A DNA stretch of 64,000 nucleotides from JBCCSZ01 sp039821145 (GTDB lineage: Bacteria; Bacteroidota; Bacteroidia; Chitinophagales; Saprospiraceae), in contig JBCBOS010000005.1 in assembly GCA_039821145.1 (NCBI GenBank), forward strand, positions 1-64,000, given 5' to 3'. This document shows positions 1 to 7,707 of the stretch, in pieces. The first letter of the stretch is position 1. Every line of letters starts with the position of its first letter. Under the pieces are notes generated by a model. It was not told where the DNA came from and ran no database searches. It worked only from the letters and a program-made list of their open reading frames with translations. The translations under genes were made by a program, and so were the position numbers.

Positions 1-1
1 T

Positions 2-753
2 GTTTCAATCCCACTCTGGTACAATTAAAGCCTCTAAATCAGCATCTAAAGTGATGATTCCAGGTACGTTTCAATCCCACTCTGGTACAATTAAAGCGTC
101 TTACATGAATTGTACCAGTCTAGGGATATTCTTGTTTCAATCCCACTCTGGTACAATTAAAGCGTCATACTTGTACGCTAATCAGCGATGAGTGTCTTGT
201 TTCAATCCCACTCTGGTACAATTAAAGCCTATGATAATTTGTTTGATCCGATCCATTACTTTTGTTTCAATCCCACTCTGGTACAATTAAAGCGTATTGT
301 TGCCATTTTGTGAACGAATCGAAATTGCGTTTCAATCCCACTCTGGTACAATTAAAGCTAAGTTCAATCGCCTTTTTCTGTGAATTCGACAAATGTTTCA
401 ATCCCACCCTGGTACAATTAAAGCAATCAAACTTTGAAAAAGAAGGGCGGTTGGTTGATGTTTCAATCCCACTCTGGTACAATTAAAGCGCTGAAAACTC
501 TATGGTCTGAAGAAGTTCCGTTGGTGTTTCAATCCCACTCTGGTACAATTAAAGCAATGCACGCGGCATCAACCTGCAATTCCTGCAGGACGTTTCAATC
601 CCACTCTGGTACAATTAAAGCTCGTATAGGTTGGCTCGTTGATCGCTTTGATTTTTTGGTTTCAATCCCACTCTGGTACAATTAAAGCCTAATGAAGAAC
701 GAGAATTGAGCGAAATGTTCGGCGTTTCAATCCCACTCTGGTACAATTAAAGC
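2..753 (-). CRISPR. CRISPR array, 12 repeats / 11 spacers, truncated at the left edge
   Basis: Twelve copies of a 30-bp repeat start at 2, 68, 134, 199, 264, 329, 395, 460, 526, 592, 659 and 724. On the plus strand it begins GTTTCAATCC and ends ACAATTAAAGC. Spacers are 35-37 bp and all different. The repeat at 395 carries one T-to-C change (position 408); the others look identical. Read on the minus strand the repeat ends in GATTGAAAC, and ATTGAAAC is the usual 3' handle of type I-A/I-B and type III crRNAs, so I infer transcription towards the left with the leader right of 753. The left end is cut by the window, so the total number of repeats is unknown. No cas gene lies in the window, so the subtype cannot be assigned. 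Confidence 0.97.
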
Positions 754-900
754 CCGTCCTACACAAATATACAACTTCTTGACTTCCAATTCCTTAGCAA
801 TCTATAAAAATCCCAAAATCTCCATCCCAAGTCGTCGATCCCCAATAAGCAGATTTGATGGGGAGATCGACGACCAAGTTATCTTCCTCAAAATCAAATA
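754..900 (-). promoter_or_regulatory. Putative CRISPR leader side with a strong hairpin
   Basis: If the array is read on the minus strand, this non-coding stretch next to the last repeat is the leader. It contains a near-perfect hairpin: GTCGTCGATC at 831-840 pairs with GATCGACGAC at 865-874, extended by CCC (841-843) against GGG (861-863) with one bulged A and a loop of about 17 bases. No T-run follows on either strand, so it does not look like a simple intrinsic terminator. The leader assignment is inference from repeat orientation only. Confidence 0.4.
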
Positions 901-1037
901 CTTATGAAAAAATCAAAAACCCGCTACAGCAAAAACAAGCCCCAACAGCCGCCACCGACGACCACAAGCGCTCCCCCCTCACCGCAACAATCCCCCCAAC
1001 GTCCCCACCCCACGCCTCTCCAAACGCGACACAATCT

Positions 1038-1193
1038 TCACAAACACCTGCGCAGCAATAAAATCCGCTCAAACTCCCCAATGTCAAAGGTGTACAGAAT
1101 CGACTCCTCCTCGGCCTGGGCAGAGGCGGCGTATTTGTCAGGCGGAAACTGCTTGGTGTAATCGCAAACTCTCCTGGCAATGGGATTTCTCAT
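1038..1193 (-). CDS. Possible 51-aa ORF or gene remnant
   Basis: An ATG at 1193 opens a 51-codon minus-strand frame ending at 1038. Its composition is protein-like (mixed charged and hydrophobic residues, for example the stretch DYTKQFPPDKYAASAQ) and unlike the Pro/Ser-rich frames on the other strand. The frame is open upstream of the ATG to a TAG near 1235, so it could also be the tail of a decayed gene. I recognise no family. The rest of 880-1240 is C-rich sequence without a convincing gene. Confidence 0.2.
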   Translation of the reverse strand: MRNPIARRVCDYTKQFPPDKYAASAQAEEESILYTFDIGEFERILLLRRCL

Positions 1194-1247
1194 CAAGGCA
1201 AAAGATGTGGCGTCAAGCGATGAGCAAACTGGAATCTAGGGCTATAC

Positions 1248-1270
1248 ATATTTAAATATCTATATTTTTG
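1248..1270 (+). promoter_or_regulatory. AT-rich promoter/operator candidate upstream of the ArsR gene
   Basis: An interrupted palindrome ATATTTAAATAT is directly followed by ATCTATATTTTTG, about 50 bp before the ArsR start codon. The last eight bases, TATTTTTG, fit the Bacteroidota minus-7 consensus TAnnTTTG. ATCTATAT recurs at similar distances before the porin (3639) and acs (11134), which suggests a shared promoter class or operator. No transcript evidence is available. Confidence 0.35.
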
Positions 1271-1321
1271 AAAACATTTTTGAAAAAAAGTTGTTAATTG
1301 GATTGAAATCAACCCGAAGAG

Positions 1322-1615
1322 ATGAAACTGACAAAAGACATAAGCTTTTTGGAATCCAGTACCGAAGCACTCCGGGCCATGGCCCACCCCATCAGATTGG
1401 CCATGGTAGAATTGCTGCACGCCAAAAAAGAACTGTCCGTTACCGAGGTGTTTACAGCGCTGGACATCCAACAGGCCGTCGCTTCTCACCACCTCCGGAT
1501 CATGAAAAACAGAAACATCGTCAAAGTCAACCGACAAGGCCAAAACTCCATTTACTCCCTCTCCGACCCCGCTGTGTACGACATCCTGCCCATCCTGAAA
1601 AAGATCCTCAGCTAG
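1322..1615 (+). CDS. ArsR-family winged-helix transcriptional regulator
   Basis: This 97-aa protein is a single winged helix-turn-helix domain. The signature RAMAHPIRLAMVELL (about residues 18-32) is the classic ArsR start. It is followed by the HTH segment around LSVTEVFTAL and the recognition helix QQAVASHHLRIM, then a wing with NRQGQNSIYSL. No metal-binding ELCVCDL-type cysteine motif is present (no Cys at all), so it is not an arsenic or zinc sensor of the standard kind. The gene sits convergent to the propionyl-CoA synthetase gene (6 bp between stop codons) and shares an AT-rich upstream motif with the porin and acs genes. A role in controlling carboxylate use is therefore plausible but inferred. 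Confidence 0.85.
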   Translation: MKLTKDISFLESSTEALRAMAHPIRLAMVELLHAKKELSVTEVFTALDIQQAVASHHLRIMKNRNIVKVNRQGQNSIYSLSDPAVYDILPILKKILS

Positions 1616-1621
1616 GGCCTC

Positions 1622-3520
1622 CTATGCAAAGGCAAGGCCCACAGCTTCCCTCGCCATCAATTCTTTCAACTCGTCCAACACACTGATGTCCTCAATCGTA
1701 GAAGGAGGATGGAAGGACTTGCCATCGGCAATGGCCCGCATGATCTTTCGAAGGATTTTGCCGGAACGAGTCTTGGGCAAACGAGCAACAGATACGGCCC
1801 GCTTGAAGGAGGCAACAGGGCCAATGGTTTTTCGCACCATCTGGATCAGCTCCTGTTCGATCTCCTCCACCGATTGCTCAATCCCTGCTTTCAAAACGTA
1901 AAATCCAACCGGAATCTGTCCCTTCAATTGGTCCTGAATGCCAATGACGGCACATTCTGCCACTGCCAAATGAGAGGCGACCACCTCTTCCATTTCCGCA
2001 GTCGAAAGCCGGTGCCCCGCCACATTGATGATGTCGTCCATCCGCCCCGTAATGAATACATAGCCGTCTTCGTCCCGGTATCCGCCATCTCCAGAAAAGT
2101 AATGCCCCGGAAAGGCATCCAAATAGCTCTTTTGAAATCGCGCATCGTCATTCCAAAGGCTGGGCAAGGCACCAGGGGGCAATGGCAATTTGACAACCAC
2201 CGCTCCCTCTGTATTGGGCGCCGCAGGCTGGCCATTTTCATCCAAGATCCGAATGTCGTAGCCGCAGACAGGCTTCGAGGCAGAACCCGGCTTGATGGGC
2301 ATCAACTCCATGCCCGCTGGATTGGCCAGCATGGGGGAGCCGGATTCCGTTTGCCACCAATGGTCGATGACCGGAACGTCGAGTAGTTCCCGACACCACT
2401 CCAAGGTGGAGACATCGCATCTCTCGCCTGCCAAAAACAGATAATCCAAGCAAGAGGTATCGTATTTCTTTCTGTATTCGCCCGTGGGATCTTCTTTGCG
2501 AATGGCCCGAAAAGCAGTCGGCGCCGTAAACAAGACCTTGACCTGATGCTCTGCAATGACCCGGAAGAAGGTTCCTGGATCAGGAGTCTTGATCGGTTTG
2601 CCCTCAAACAAAATGCTGGTACAACCGTGAATCAATGGGGCATAGACGATGTAAGAATGGCCAACCACCCAACCGACATCCGAGGCCGCCCAATAGACAT
2701 CGCCCGGTTCCACCCCATAGATGTAGCGCATCGAAAACTTCATGGCCACCGCATGTCCGCCATTGTCGCGCACAATCCCCTTGGGCACACCCGTCGTACC
2801 AGAGGTATACAGAATGTACAATGGATCTGTGGCGTCTACCACCACACAATCCACTGCTTGATCGGCAATGGTGAAGTCGTTCCAATCCAAATCCCGGCCA
2901 GCTTGCAGATGGGCTTGGAGCTGGGGGCGTGGAAAGACCACCACCTGTTGGGGCTGATGCTCGGCCTCCGTCAGGGCAGCATCCACAATGGGTTTGTAGG
3001 GGATGATTTTGGAAACCTCAATGCCGCAACTCGCCGTCAGGATCACCTTTGGTTGGGCATCGTCGATCCGGATGGCCAACTCATGGGCCGAAAACCCGCC
3101 GAAAACCACCGAATGGACTGCCCCCAAGCGCGCACAAGCCAGCATGGCAAAGACCACCTCCGGAATCATTGGCATATAAATGATGACCCGATCGCCCTTG
3201 CCCACGCCCAATTGCTGCAGTCCCGCCGCTACCTTTTCTACCTCCACTTTCAAGTCCGAATAGCTCAGCTTTCGTTGTTGACCAGTGACAGGAGAGTCGT
3301 AAATCAAGGCAGTCTGCGCCCCTCTGCCCTCTTCAATGTGGTGGTCCAAAGCCAAGTAACAAGTGTTGAGCTTGCCACCTTTGAACCAGCGATAAAAGCC
3401 CGCCTCATTGGTACTCAATACATTGGTGGGAAACTCAAACCAGGAAATCTCCTCGGCCTGTCTCTGCCAAAAGACTTCCCGCTCATTGATGCTGCTATGG
3501 AAAGAGTCCTGATATTTCAT
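1622..3520 (-). CDS. prpE: Propionyl-CoA synthetase (acetyl-CoA synthetase superfamily)
   Basis: This 632-aa AMP-forming acyl-CoA synthetase activates propionate (or another short-chain acid) to its CoA ester through an acyl-adenylate. The N-terminal signature FYRWFKGGKLNTCYLALD and the central VIDHWWQTESG are characteristic of PrpE/ACSS3-type enzymes rather than AcsA. The ATP loop YTSGTTGVPKG lies near residue 238, and the catalytic lysine of TRSGKILRK is Lys588. I chose the ATG at 3520 because an A-rich leader precedes it; an upstream in-frame TTG at 3553 would add 11 residues that do not match the family. It is divergent from the porin operon. Preference for propionate over acetate is inferred from motif resemblance. 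Confidence 0.88.
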   Translation of the reverse strand: MKYQDSFHSSINEREVFWQRQAEEISWFEFPTNVLSTNEAGFYRWFKGGKLNTCYLALDHHIEEGRGAQTALIYDSPVTGQQRKLSYSDLKVEVEKVAAGLQQLGVGKGDRVIIYMPMIPEVVFAMLACARLGAVHSVVFGGFSAHELAIRIDDAQPKVILTASCGIEVSKIIPYKPIVDAALTEAEHQPQQVVVFPRPQLQAHLQAGRDLDWNDFTIADQAVDCVVVDATDPLYILYTSGTTGVPKGIVRDNGGHAVAMKFSMRYIYGVEPGDVYWAASDVGWVVGHSYIVYAPLIHGCTSILFEGKPIKTPDPGTFFRVIAEHQVKVLFTAPTAFRAIRKEDPTGEYRKKYDTSCLDYLFLAGERCDVSTLEWCRELLDVPVIDHWWQTESGSPMLANPAGMELMPIKPGSASKPVCGYDIRILDENGQPAAPNTEGAVVVKLPLPPGALPSLWNDDARFQKSYLDAFPGHYFSGDGGYRDEDGYVFITGRMDDIINVAGHRLSTAEMEEVVASHLAVAECAVIGIQDQLKGQIPVGFYVLKAGIEQSVEEIEQELIQMVRKTIGPVASFKRAVSVARLPKTRSGKILRKIMRAIADGKSFHPPSTIEDISVLDELKELMAREAVGLAFA

Positions 3521-3638
3521 GTTTTTATTTTTTGAAACAATACAATGAAGCAATTTAGTTAGGATATTTTTTTCGATTAGAGAATCTTTTTCTGATTTCT
3601 TTTTACAAAAATGCGAATTTTCTTTGAAGTATCTAATT

Positions 3639-3656
3639 ATCTATATACTTTTATAT
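3639..3656 (+). promoter_or_regulatory. AT-rich motif upstream of the porin operon
   Basis: ATCTATATACTTTTATAT lies about 40 bp before the porin start codon. It shares ATCTATAT with the sequences in front of the ArsR gene (1258) and acs (11134), and in all three an AT-rich stretch precedes it. It lies in the divergent interval between prpE and the porin, so it could serve either side. Function is inferred only from recurrence and position. Confidence 0.35.
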
Positions 3657-3680
3657 CCAGATATTCGCTAACACAGCAAA

Positions 3681-4988
3681 ATGAATCCTCACATGAAAAA
3701 CACACTACTACAATATGCACTCCTCCTGGCGTTCTTCGCCGCTGCCTCCCTGACTGGCGCACAAGCACAGGAAACTTCTCCAGAAAAACCCAAAGTGGAC
3801 CACTCCTACAAGCCCCTGACCATCAAGCTGGATGAGAGTGGCAAAAAGTACATCCGATTCATCACCTGGCATCAGATGTGGGTCACCTCCAGCAACCTTT
3901 CTGCCGACGGTGCCAAGACGCAGTTTTCTGCTTCCATCCGCCGCTCTCGCTTCCTGGCCTTTGCGCAGGTCTCCCCCAAGTTTTTGATCCTCACCCACTG
4001 GGGACTCAACGGATTGGACCAAAACAGCATGAATGCGCTCGGGACCCAGAGCAATGGCCCGCAGCTCTTTTTGCACGGCGCCTGGACGGAATTCAAAACC
4101 ACGGATGCCCTCCACATTGGGGCGGGCTTGCACTATTGGAAAGGACTGACGCGCATGGCCAATCAATCGACCCTCAACATGATGACCATGGACAATACGC
4201 GCCCCTTTGCCCACTGGCACTCCCTCGGGATCACCGACCAGTTTGCCCGCCACCTGGGCATCTACGCCAAGGGAAGCATTGACAAATTTCAATACCGACT
4301 CGCTGCCAATACCCCCATGAACCCAGCCAACTCTTTGGGCGCTGGAAAAGACTTTGGCCTCAAGGACAGTGGCCTGACCTATACTGGCTCTGCCACGCCC
4401 GACGCCGACGGCAATCCGGTTGGCAACACCCTTTTCGAAGGATATTTCAACTACTGCATCTGGGACAAGGAGTCCAATAAGTTGCCCTACTTTGTGGGAA
4501 CCTACCTCGGCAAGAAGAAGGTCCTGACAGTGGGTGCGGGTTTCTTTCTCCACCCTAATGGCATGTACAATTCCGGAGCTGACAAACATTCCAACGTCTC
4601 GCACTTCGGAGCAGATGTCTTCCTGGACATGCCCGCCGGTGGTGGAGCCCTCAACGCCTATGCCTCTTTGATGAGCTACAACTATGGCGACAATTACGTC
4701 AGCCGCTGGGCAGGTACGGGCAATGTGTTGTACCTACAGGCAGGCTATTTGATCCCAGGCACCAAGATCATGCCCTACGTCTCTTACCAAAATGCCAACT
4801 ACGATGGCTTCACAGAACCCGTCACTGAGCTGAACATCGGCGCCAATTACTTCATCCTTGGGCACAATGCCAAGTTGACCCTGGAGTACCACCAGATCAC
4901 CAATGACGTCCGGGAGGGAGCCATTTCCGACTTCGGCGACAACAACCGACTGGGCCAAATCAGACTACAAGCACACATTTTCTTATAA
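3681..4988 (+). CDS. Outer-membrane beta-barrel porin of the carboxylate operon
   Basis: The 435-aa product begins with a Sec signal peptide (hydrophobic stretch about residues 10-24, cleavage near AQAQ at 27-30). The mature part has the alternating aromatic/polar pattern and Gly/Asn-rich loops of an outer-membrane barrel, and ends in a hydrophobic Phe-Leu. It resembles the porins that Bacteroidota encode next to acetyl-CoA synthetase and sodium symporter genes. It leads a same-strand run with the DUF4212/symporter pair 54 bp downstream, so it probably admits short-chain carboxylates to the periplasm. The substrate is inference. An alternative start at the fifth codon (ATG 3693) is possible. 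Confidence 0.72.
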   Translation: MNPHMKNTLLQYALLLAFFAAASLTGAQAQETSPEKPKVDHSYKPLTIKLDESGKKYIRFITWHQMWVTSSNLSADGAKTQFSASIRRSRFLAFAQVSPKFLILTHWGLNGLDQNSMNALGTQSNGPQLFLHGAWTEFKTTDALHIGAGLHYWKGLTRMANQSTLNMMTMDNTRPFAHWHSLGITDQFARHLGIYAKGSIDKFQYRLAANTPMNPANSLGAGKDFGLKDSGLTYTGSATPDADGNPVGNTLFEGYFNYCIWDKESNKLPYFVGTYLGKKKVLTVGAGFFLHPNGMYNSGADKHSNVSHFGADVFLDMPAGGGALNAYASLMSYNYGDNYVSRWAGTGNVLYLQAGYLIPGTKIMPYVSYQNANYDGFTEPVTELNIGANYFILGHNAKLTLEYHQITNDVREGAISDFGDNNRLGQIRLQAHIFL

Positions 4989-5042
4989 GCCGTGAAGAAA
5001 AGTACCCACAAGCTTTTACCTTCAACCTAAAATCATTCGACA

Positions 5043-5300
5043 ATGGCAACTAAAGATTTAAAACAATATTGGAAAACCAATCTTCGCTACCTGACAATCC
5101 TGCTGAGCATTTGGTTTTTGGTATCCTATTGCTTCGGCATTCTCTTCGCCGACTCGCTCAACAACCTCCGCATCGGCGGCTTCAAACTGGGCTTTTGGTT
5201 TGCACAGCAGGGTGCCATCTACGTATTCGTCCTCCTCATCTTCGTCTATGTCCAGCTGATGAACAGATTGGATCAGAAGTACGATGTGGACGAGAAATAA
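5043..5300 (+). CDS. DUF4212 small subunit of sodium/substrate symporter
   Basis: This 85-aa protein has two predicted membrane helices (about residues 15-36 and 52-72) and the family motif GFWFAQQGAIYVFV. DUF4212 proteins are the small partners of VC_2705-type sodium:solute symporters and almost always lie directly upstream of them, as here. The cytoplasmic tail ends in charged residues (LDQKYDVDEK). It probably forms a complex with the next gene product in the inner membrane. Confidence 0.92.
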   Translation: MATKDLKQYWKTNLRYLTILLSIWFLVSYCFGILFADSLNNLRIGGFKLGFWFAQQGAIYVFVLLIFVYVQLMNRLDQKYDVDEK

Positions 5301-5410
5301 TCCTGAGACCTAAACAAATCTTTTTATCTAAGGAGTCGATTCAACCTCCCCCGCTCTGCGGCCATTCGGCTTGAATCTCCCTGAATTCCTCTCAAAAAAA
5401 CTAACAAACC

Positions 5411-7141
5411 ATGGATGTACAAACATGGACTTTTCTCATCGTTGGATTAACCTTCGCTCTTTACATCGGCATCGCCATCTGGGCCAGAGCCGGATCGACA
5501 AAAGATTTTTACGTAGCAGGTGGTGGCGTCCCGCCGCTTGCCAATGGCATGGCCACAGCAGCAGACTGGATGAGTGCGGCATCTTTCATTTCCATGGCGG
5601 GCCTGATCTCCTTCATGGGCTACGACGGCTCGGTCTTCCTCATGGGCTGGACGGGAGGCTACGTTCTGCTGGCCTTGTTGTTAGCACCCTATTTGCGAAA
5701 ATTCGGGAAGTTTACGGTGCCTGATTTCATCGGAGATCGCTATTATTCCAATGTGGCCCGAACGGTTGCCGTCGCCTGTGCCATCATCGTTTCCTTCACC
5801 TATGTGGCCGGACAAATGCGTGGTGTCGGTGTGGTCTTCTCCCGCTTTTTGGAAGTCGACATCAACATGGGGGTTGGCATCGGAATGGCCATCGTCTTCT
5901 TCTATGCCGTACTGGGTGGCATGAAGGGGATTACCTACACCCAAGTCGCCCAGTTTTGCGTGCTGATCTTTGCCTACATGGTCCCAGCCTTTTTCATCTC
6001 CATGACCATGGCCGACAGCATCGTGCCACAACTCGGATTTGGCGGAACAGCTGCTGATGGTTCCTACCTGTTGGACAAACTCGATCAGCTGCACACCGAC
6101 CTTGGCTTTGCCGAATACACCTCGGGAACCAAGTCCACCATCGACGTCTTTGCCATCACCTTTGCCCTCATGGTGGGTACGGCAGGACTGCCCCACGTGA
6201 TCGTCCGGTTCTTCACCGTCCCAAAAGTGCGCGATGCCCGCAAATCTGCTGGTTGGGCATTGATTTTCATCGCCATTCTCTACACCACTGCTCCAGCCGT
6301 CGCCGTATTCGCCAGAACCAATATGATCAACACAGTAGCCAATAAAGATTACCAAGAAATGCCGAGTTGGGTGACCAATTGGGAGAAGACGGGCTTGCTG
6401 ACATGGGAAGACAAAAACAGCGATGGCAAAGTCCAATACTACAATGACAAAAACGATGCATTCGTGATGAATGTGGCGGCCAAAAATGGATGGAAAGGAA
6501 ATGAACTGACCATTGACCGGGACATCATGGTCTTGGCCAATCCGGAAATCGCTAACTTACCAGCCTGGGTCATCGCATTGGTAGCCGCAGGTGGACTGGC
6601 AGCAGCTCTTTCTACCGCAGCCGGCTTGTTGTTGGTCATCTCCACTGCCATCAGCCGCGACTTGATCAAGATGCAAATCAAACCAGACATCAGCGAAAAA
6701 GGCGAATTGCTGTCGGCCCGCATCGGTGCCATCTTTGCAGTACTCGTCGCCGGATACTTCGGCATCAATCCACCGGGTTTCGTAGCCGCAACGGTTGCGC
6801 TGGCCTTCGGACTGGCAGCTGCTTCCTTCTTCCCCGCCATCATCCTCGGGGTCTTCGACAAGCGAATGAACCGGGAAGGAGCCATTTCAGGAATGATCGT
6901 CGGTATCCTGCTGATGCTGTTTTACATGATGAAGTACAAACTGCAAATGTTTGGTGGCGGCACATCGGAAGACTGGTGGTTTGGCATCTCTCCGGAAGGC
7001 TTCGGTACCGTGGCCATGATCGTCAATCTGGTCACTTCTCTGACCGTTTCCCGCCTGACGGATGCGCCACCTGAGAGCGTGCAAAACATTGTCGAAAACA
7101 TCCGCATCCCAAGAGGGGCCGGAGAAGCACACGCACACTGA
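5411..7141 (+). CDS. Sodium:solute symporter, VC_2705 subfamily (acetate/propionate permease type)
   Basis: The 576-aa inner-membrane protein has the sodium:solute symporter fold with about 13 membrane helices. It opens with the family segments DFYVAGGGVPPLANGMATA and ADWMSAASFISMAG, and later GLPHVIVRFFTVPKV. A soluble insertion around residues 315-380 (Asp/Asn/Lys-rich) is typical of VC_2705 members compared with the shorter ActP. It follows its DUF4212 partner, and its stop codon overlaps the start of the next small gene by one base (TGATG). Together with the porin, kinase and acyl-CoA synthetases nearby, uptake of acetate or propionate is the likely role. Confidence 0.92.
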   Translation: MDVQTWTFLIVGLTFALYIGIAIWARAGSTKDFYVAGGGVPPLANGMATAADWMSAASFISMAGLISFMGYDGSVFLMGWTGGYVLLALLLAPYLRKFGKFTVPDFIGDRYYSNVARTVAVACAIIVSFTYVAGQMRGVGVVFSRFLEVDINMGVGIGMAIVFFYAVLGGMKGITYTQVAQFCVLIFAYMVPAFFISMTMADSIVPQLGFGGTAADGSYLLDKLDQLHTDLGFAEYTSGTKSTIDVFAITFALMVGTAGLPHVIVRFFTVPKVRDARKSAGWALIFIAILYTTAPAVAVFARTNMINTVANKDYQEMPSWVTNWEKTGLLTWEDKNSDGKVQYYNDKNDAFVMNVAAKNGWKGNELTIDRDIMVLANPEIANLPAWVIALVAAGGLAAALSTAAGLLLVISTAISRDLIKMQIKPDISEKGELLSARIGAIFAVLVAGYFGINPPGFVAATVALAFGLAAASFFPAIILGVFDKRMNREGAISGMIVGILLMLFYMMKYKLQMFGGGTSEDWWFGISPEGFGTVAMIVNLVTSLTVSRLTDAPPESVQNIVENIRIPRGAGEAHAH

Positions 7142-7374
7142 TGAAGCGGATCAAACTCCAACTGGGACCCAGCAGCTCTGACCTCTTTGTCTGCCTCTAC
7201 ATCCTGGCGACATTGTTTGGGCGGGTCTACATCGAGCCACAACTGGCAGGCAACTACCTGATCTCCATCGCCATCGGCGCCTTCTCCTTGCTCTTTTTGT
7301 GGGCCTTGGTGAAAAGCAAATTCATCAGCCCCAGTTGGTTTGGACTGCTGGGTGATGGACCGATACCAGAATGA
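7141..7374 (+). CDS. Small two-helix membrane protein of the symporter operon
   Basis: This 77-aa protein has two hydrophobic segments (about residues 15-30 and 38-58) and a short Gly/Pro-rich tail. Its ATG overlaps the symporter stop codon by one base, which indicates translational coupling. I do not recognise a named family. Its place between the symporter and the symporter-kinase suggests an accessory role in that module. Confidence 0.65.
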   Translation: MKRIKLQLGPSSSDLFVCLYILATLFGRVYIEPQLAGNYLISIAIGAFSLLFLWALVKSKFISPSWFGLLGDGPIPE

Positions 7375-7490
7375 CCGACCCACTCTCCGCACGATGGTTT
7401 GGACAAGGCGGAGAGGAATCATAGAACAAGCCTTGGCATTGGGCCTTTTGGTCCAATGCCAATTTTCCAACCACCAATACCCTGGCTCTC

Positions 7491-7697
7491 ATGACAAGTG
7501 ACAGAACAAGCATGCTGATTGGGCTCTTTTTTGTGGCTGTACTGCTGTTCAACTTTCCATTGCTGTCCATCTTTGGCGAACGAAGTACTTCCGCTGGTTT
7601 TCCCATGCTGTACATTTATTTCTTCCTTGTGTGGGGCGTTTTGATCGCTTTGATCTATTTTTGGTTGGAGAAGAAAAAGAAGAACAAACGCAAGTGA
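7491..7697 (+). CDS. Small membrane protein preceding the symporter-kinase
   Basis: The 68-aa product has two membrane helices (about residues 8-26 and 39-58) and a very basic cytoplasmic tail (EKKKKNKRK), so both ends are probably cytoplasmic. It ends 10 bp before the symporter-histidine kinase start, consistent with one transcript. Proteins of this type are frequent directly upstream of such kinases in Bacteroidota. The function is unknown. Confidence 0.65.
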   Translation: MTSDRTSMLIGLFFVAVLLFNFPLLSIFGERSTSAGFPMLYIYFFLVWGVLIALIYFWLEKKKKNKRK

Positions 7698-7707
7698 CGG
7701 ATCCACC

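Noticed and set aside
262..685. Open reading frames running through the CRISPR array on both strands
   Set aside because: Their translations repeat the array unit (FQSHSGTIKA and its reverse), so they are artefacts of 30-bp repeats and 35-37-bp spacers.
855..1161. Two plus-strand Pro/Ser/Thr-rich small frames after the array
   Set aside because: Composition follows a C-rich stretch, there is no recognisable fold, and a protein-like frame exists on the other strand.
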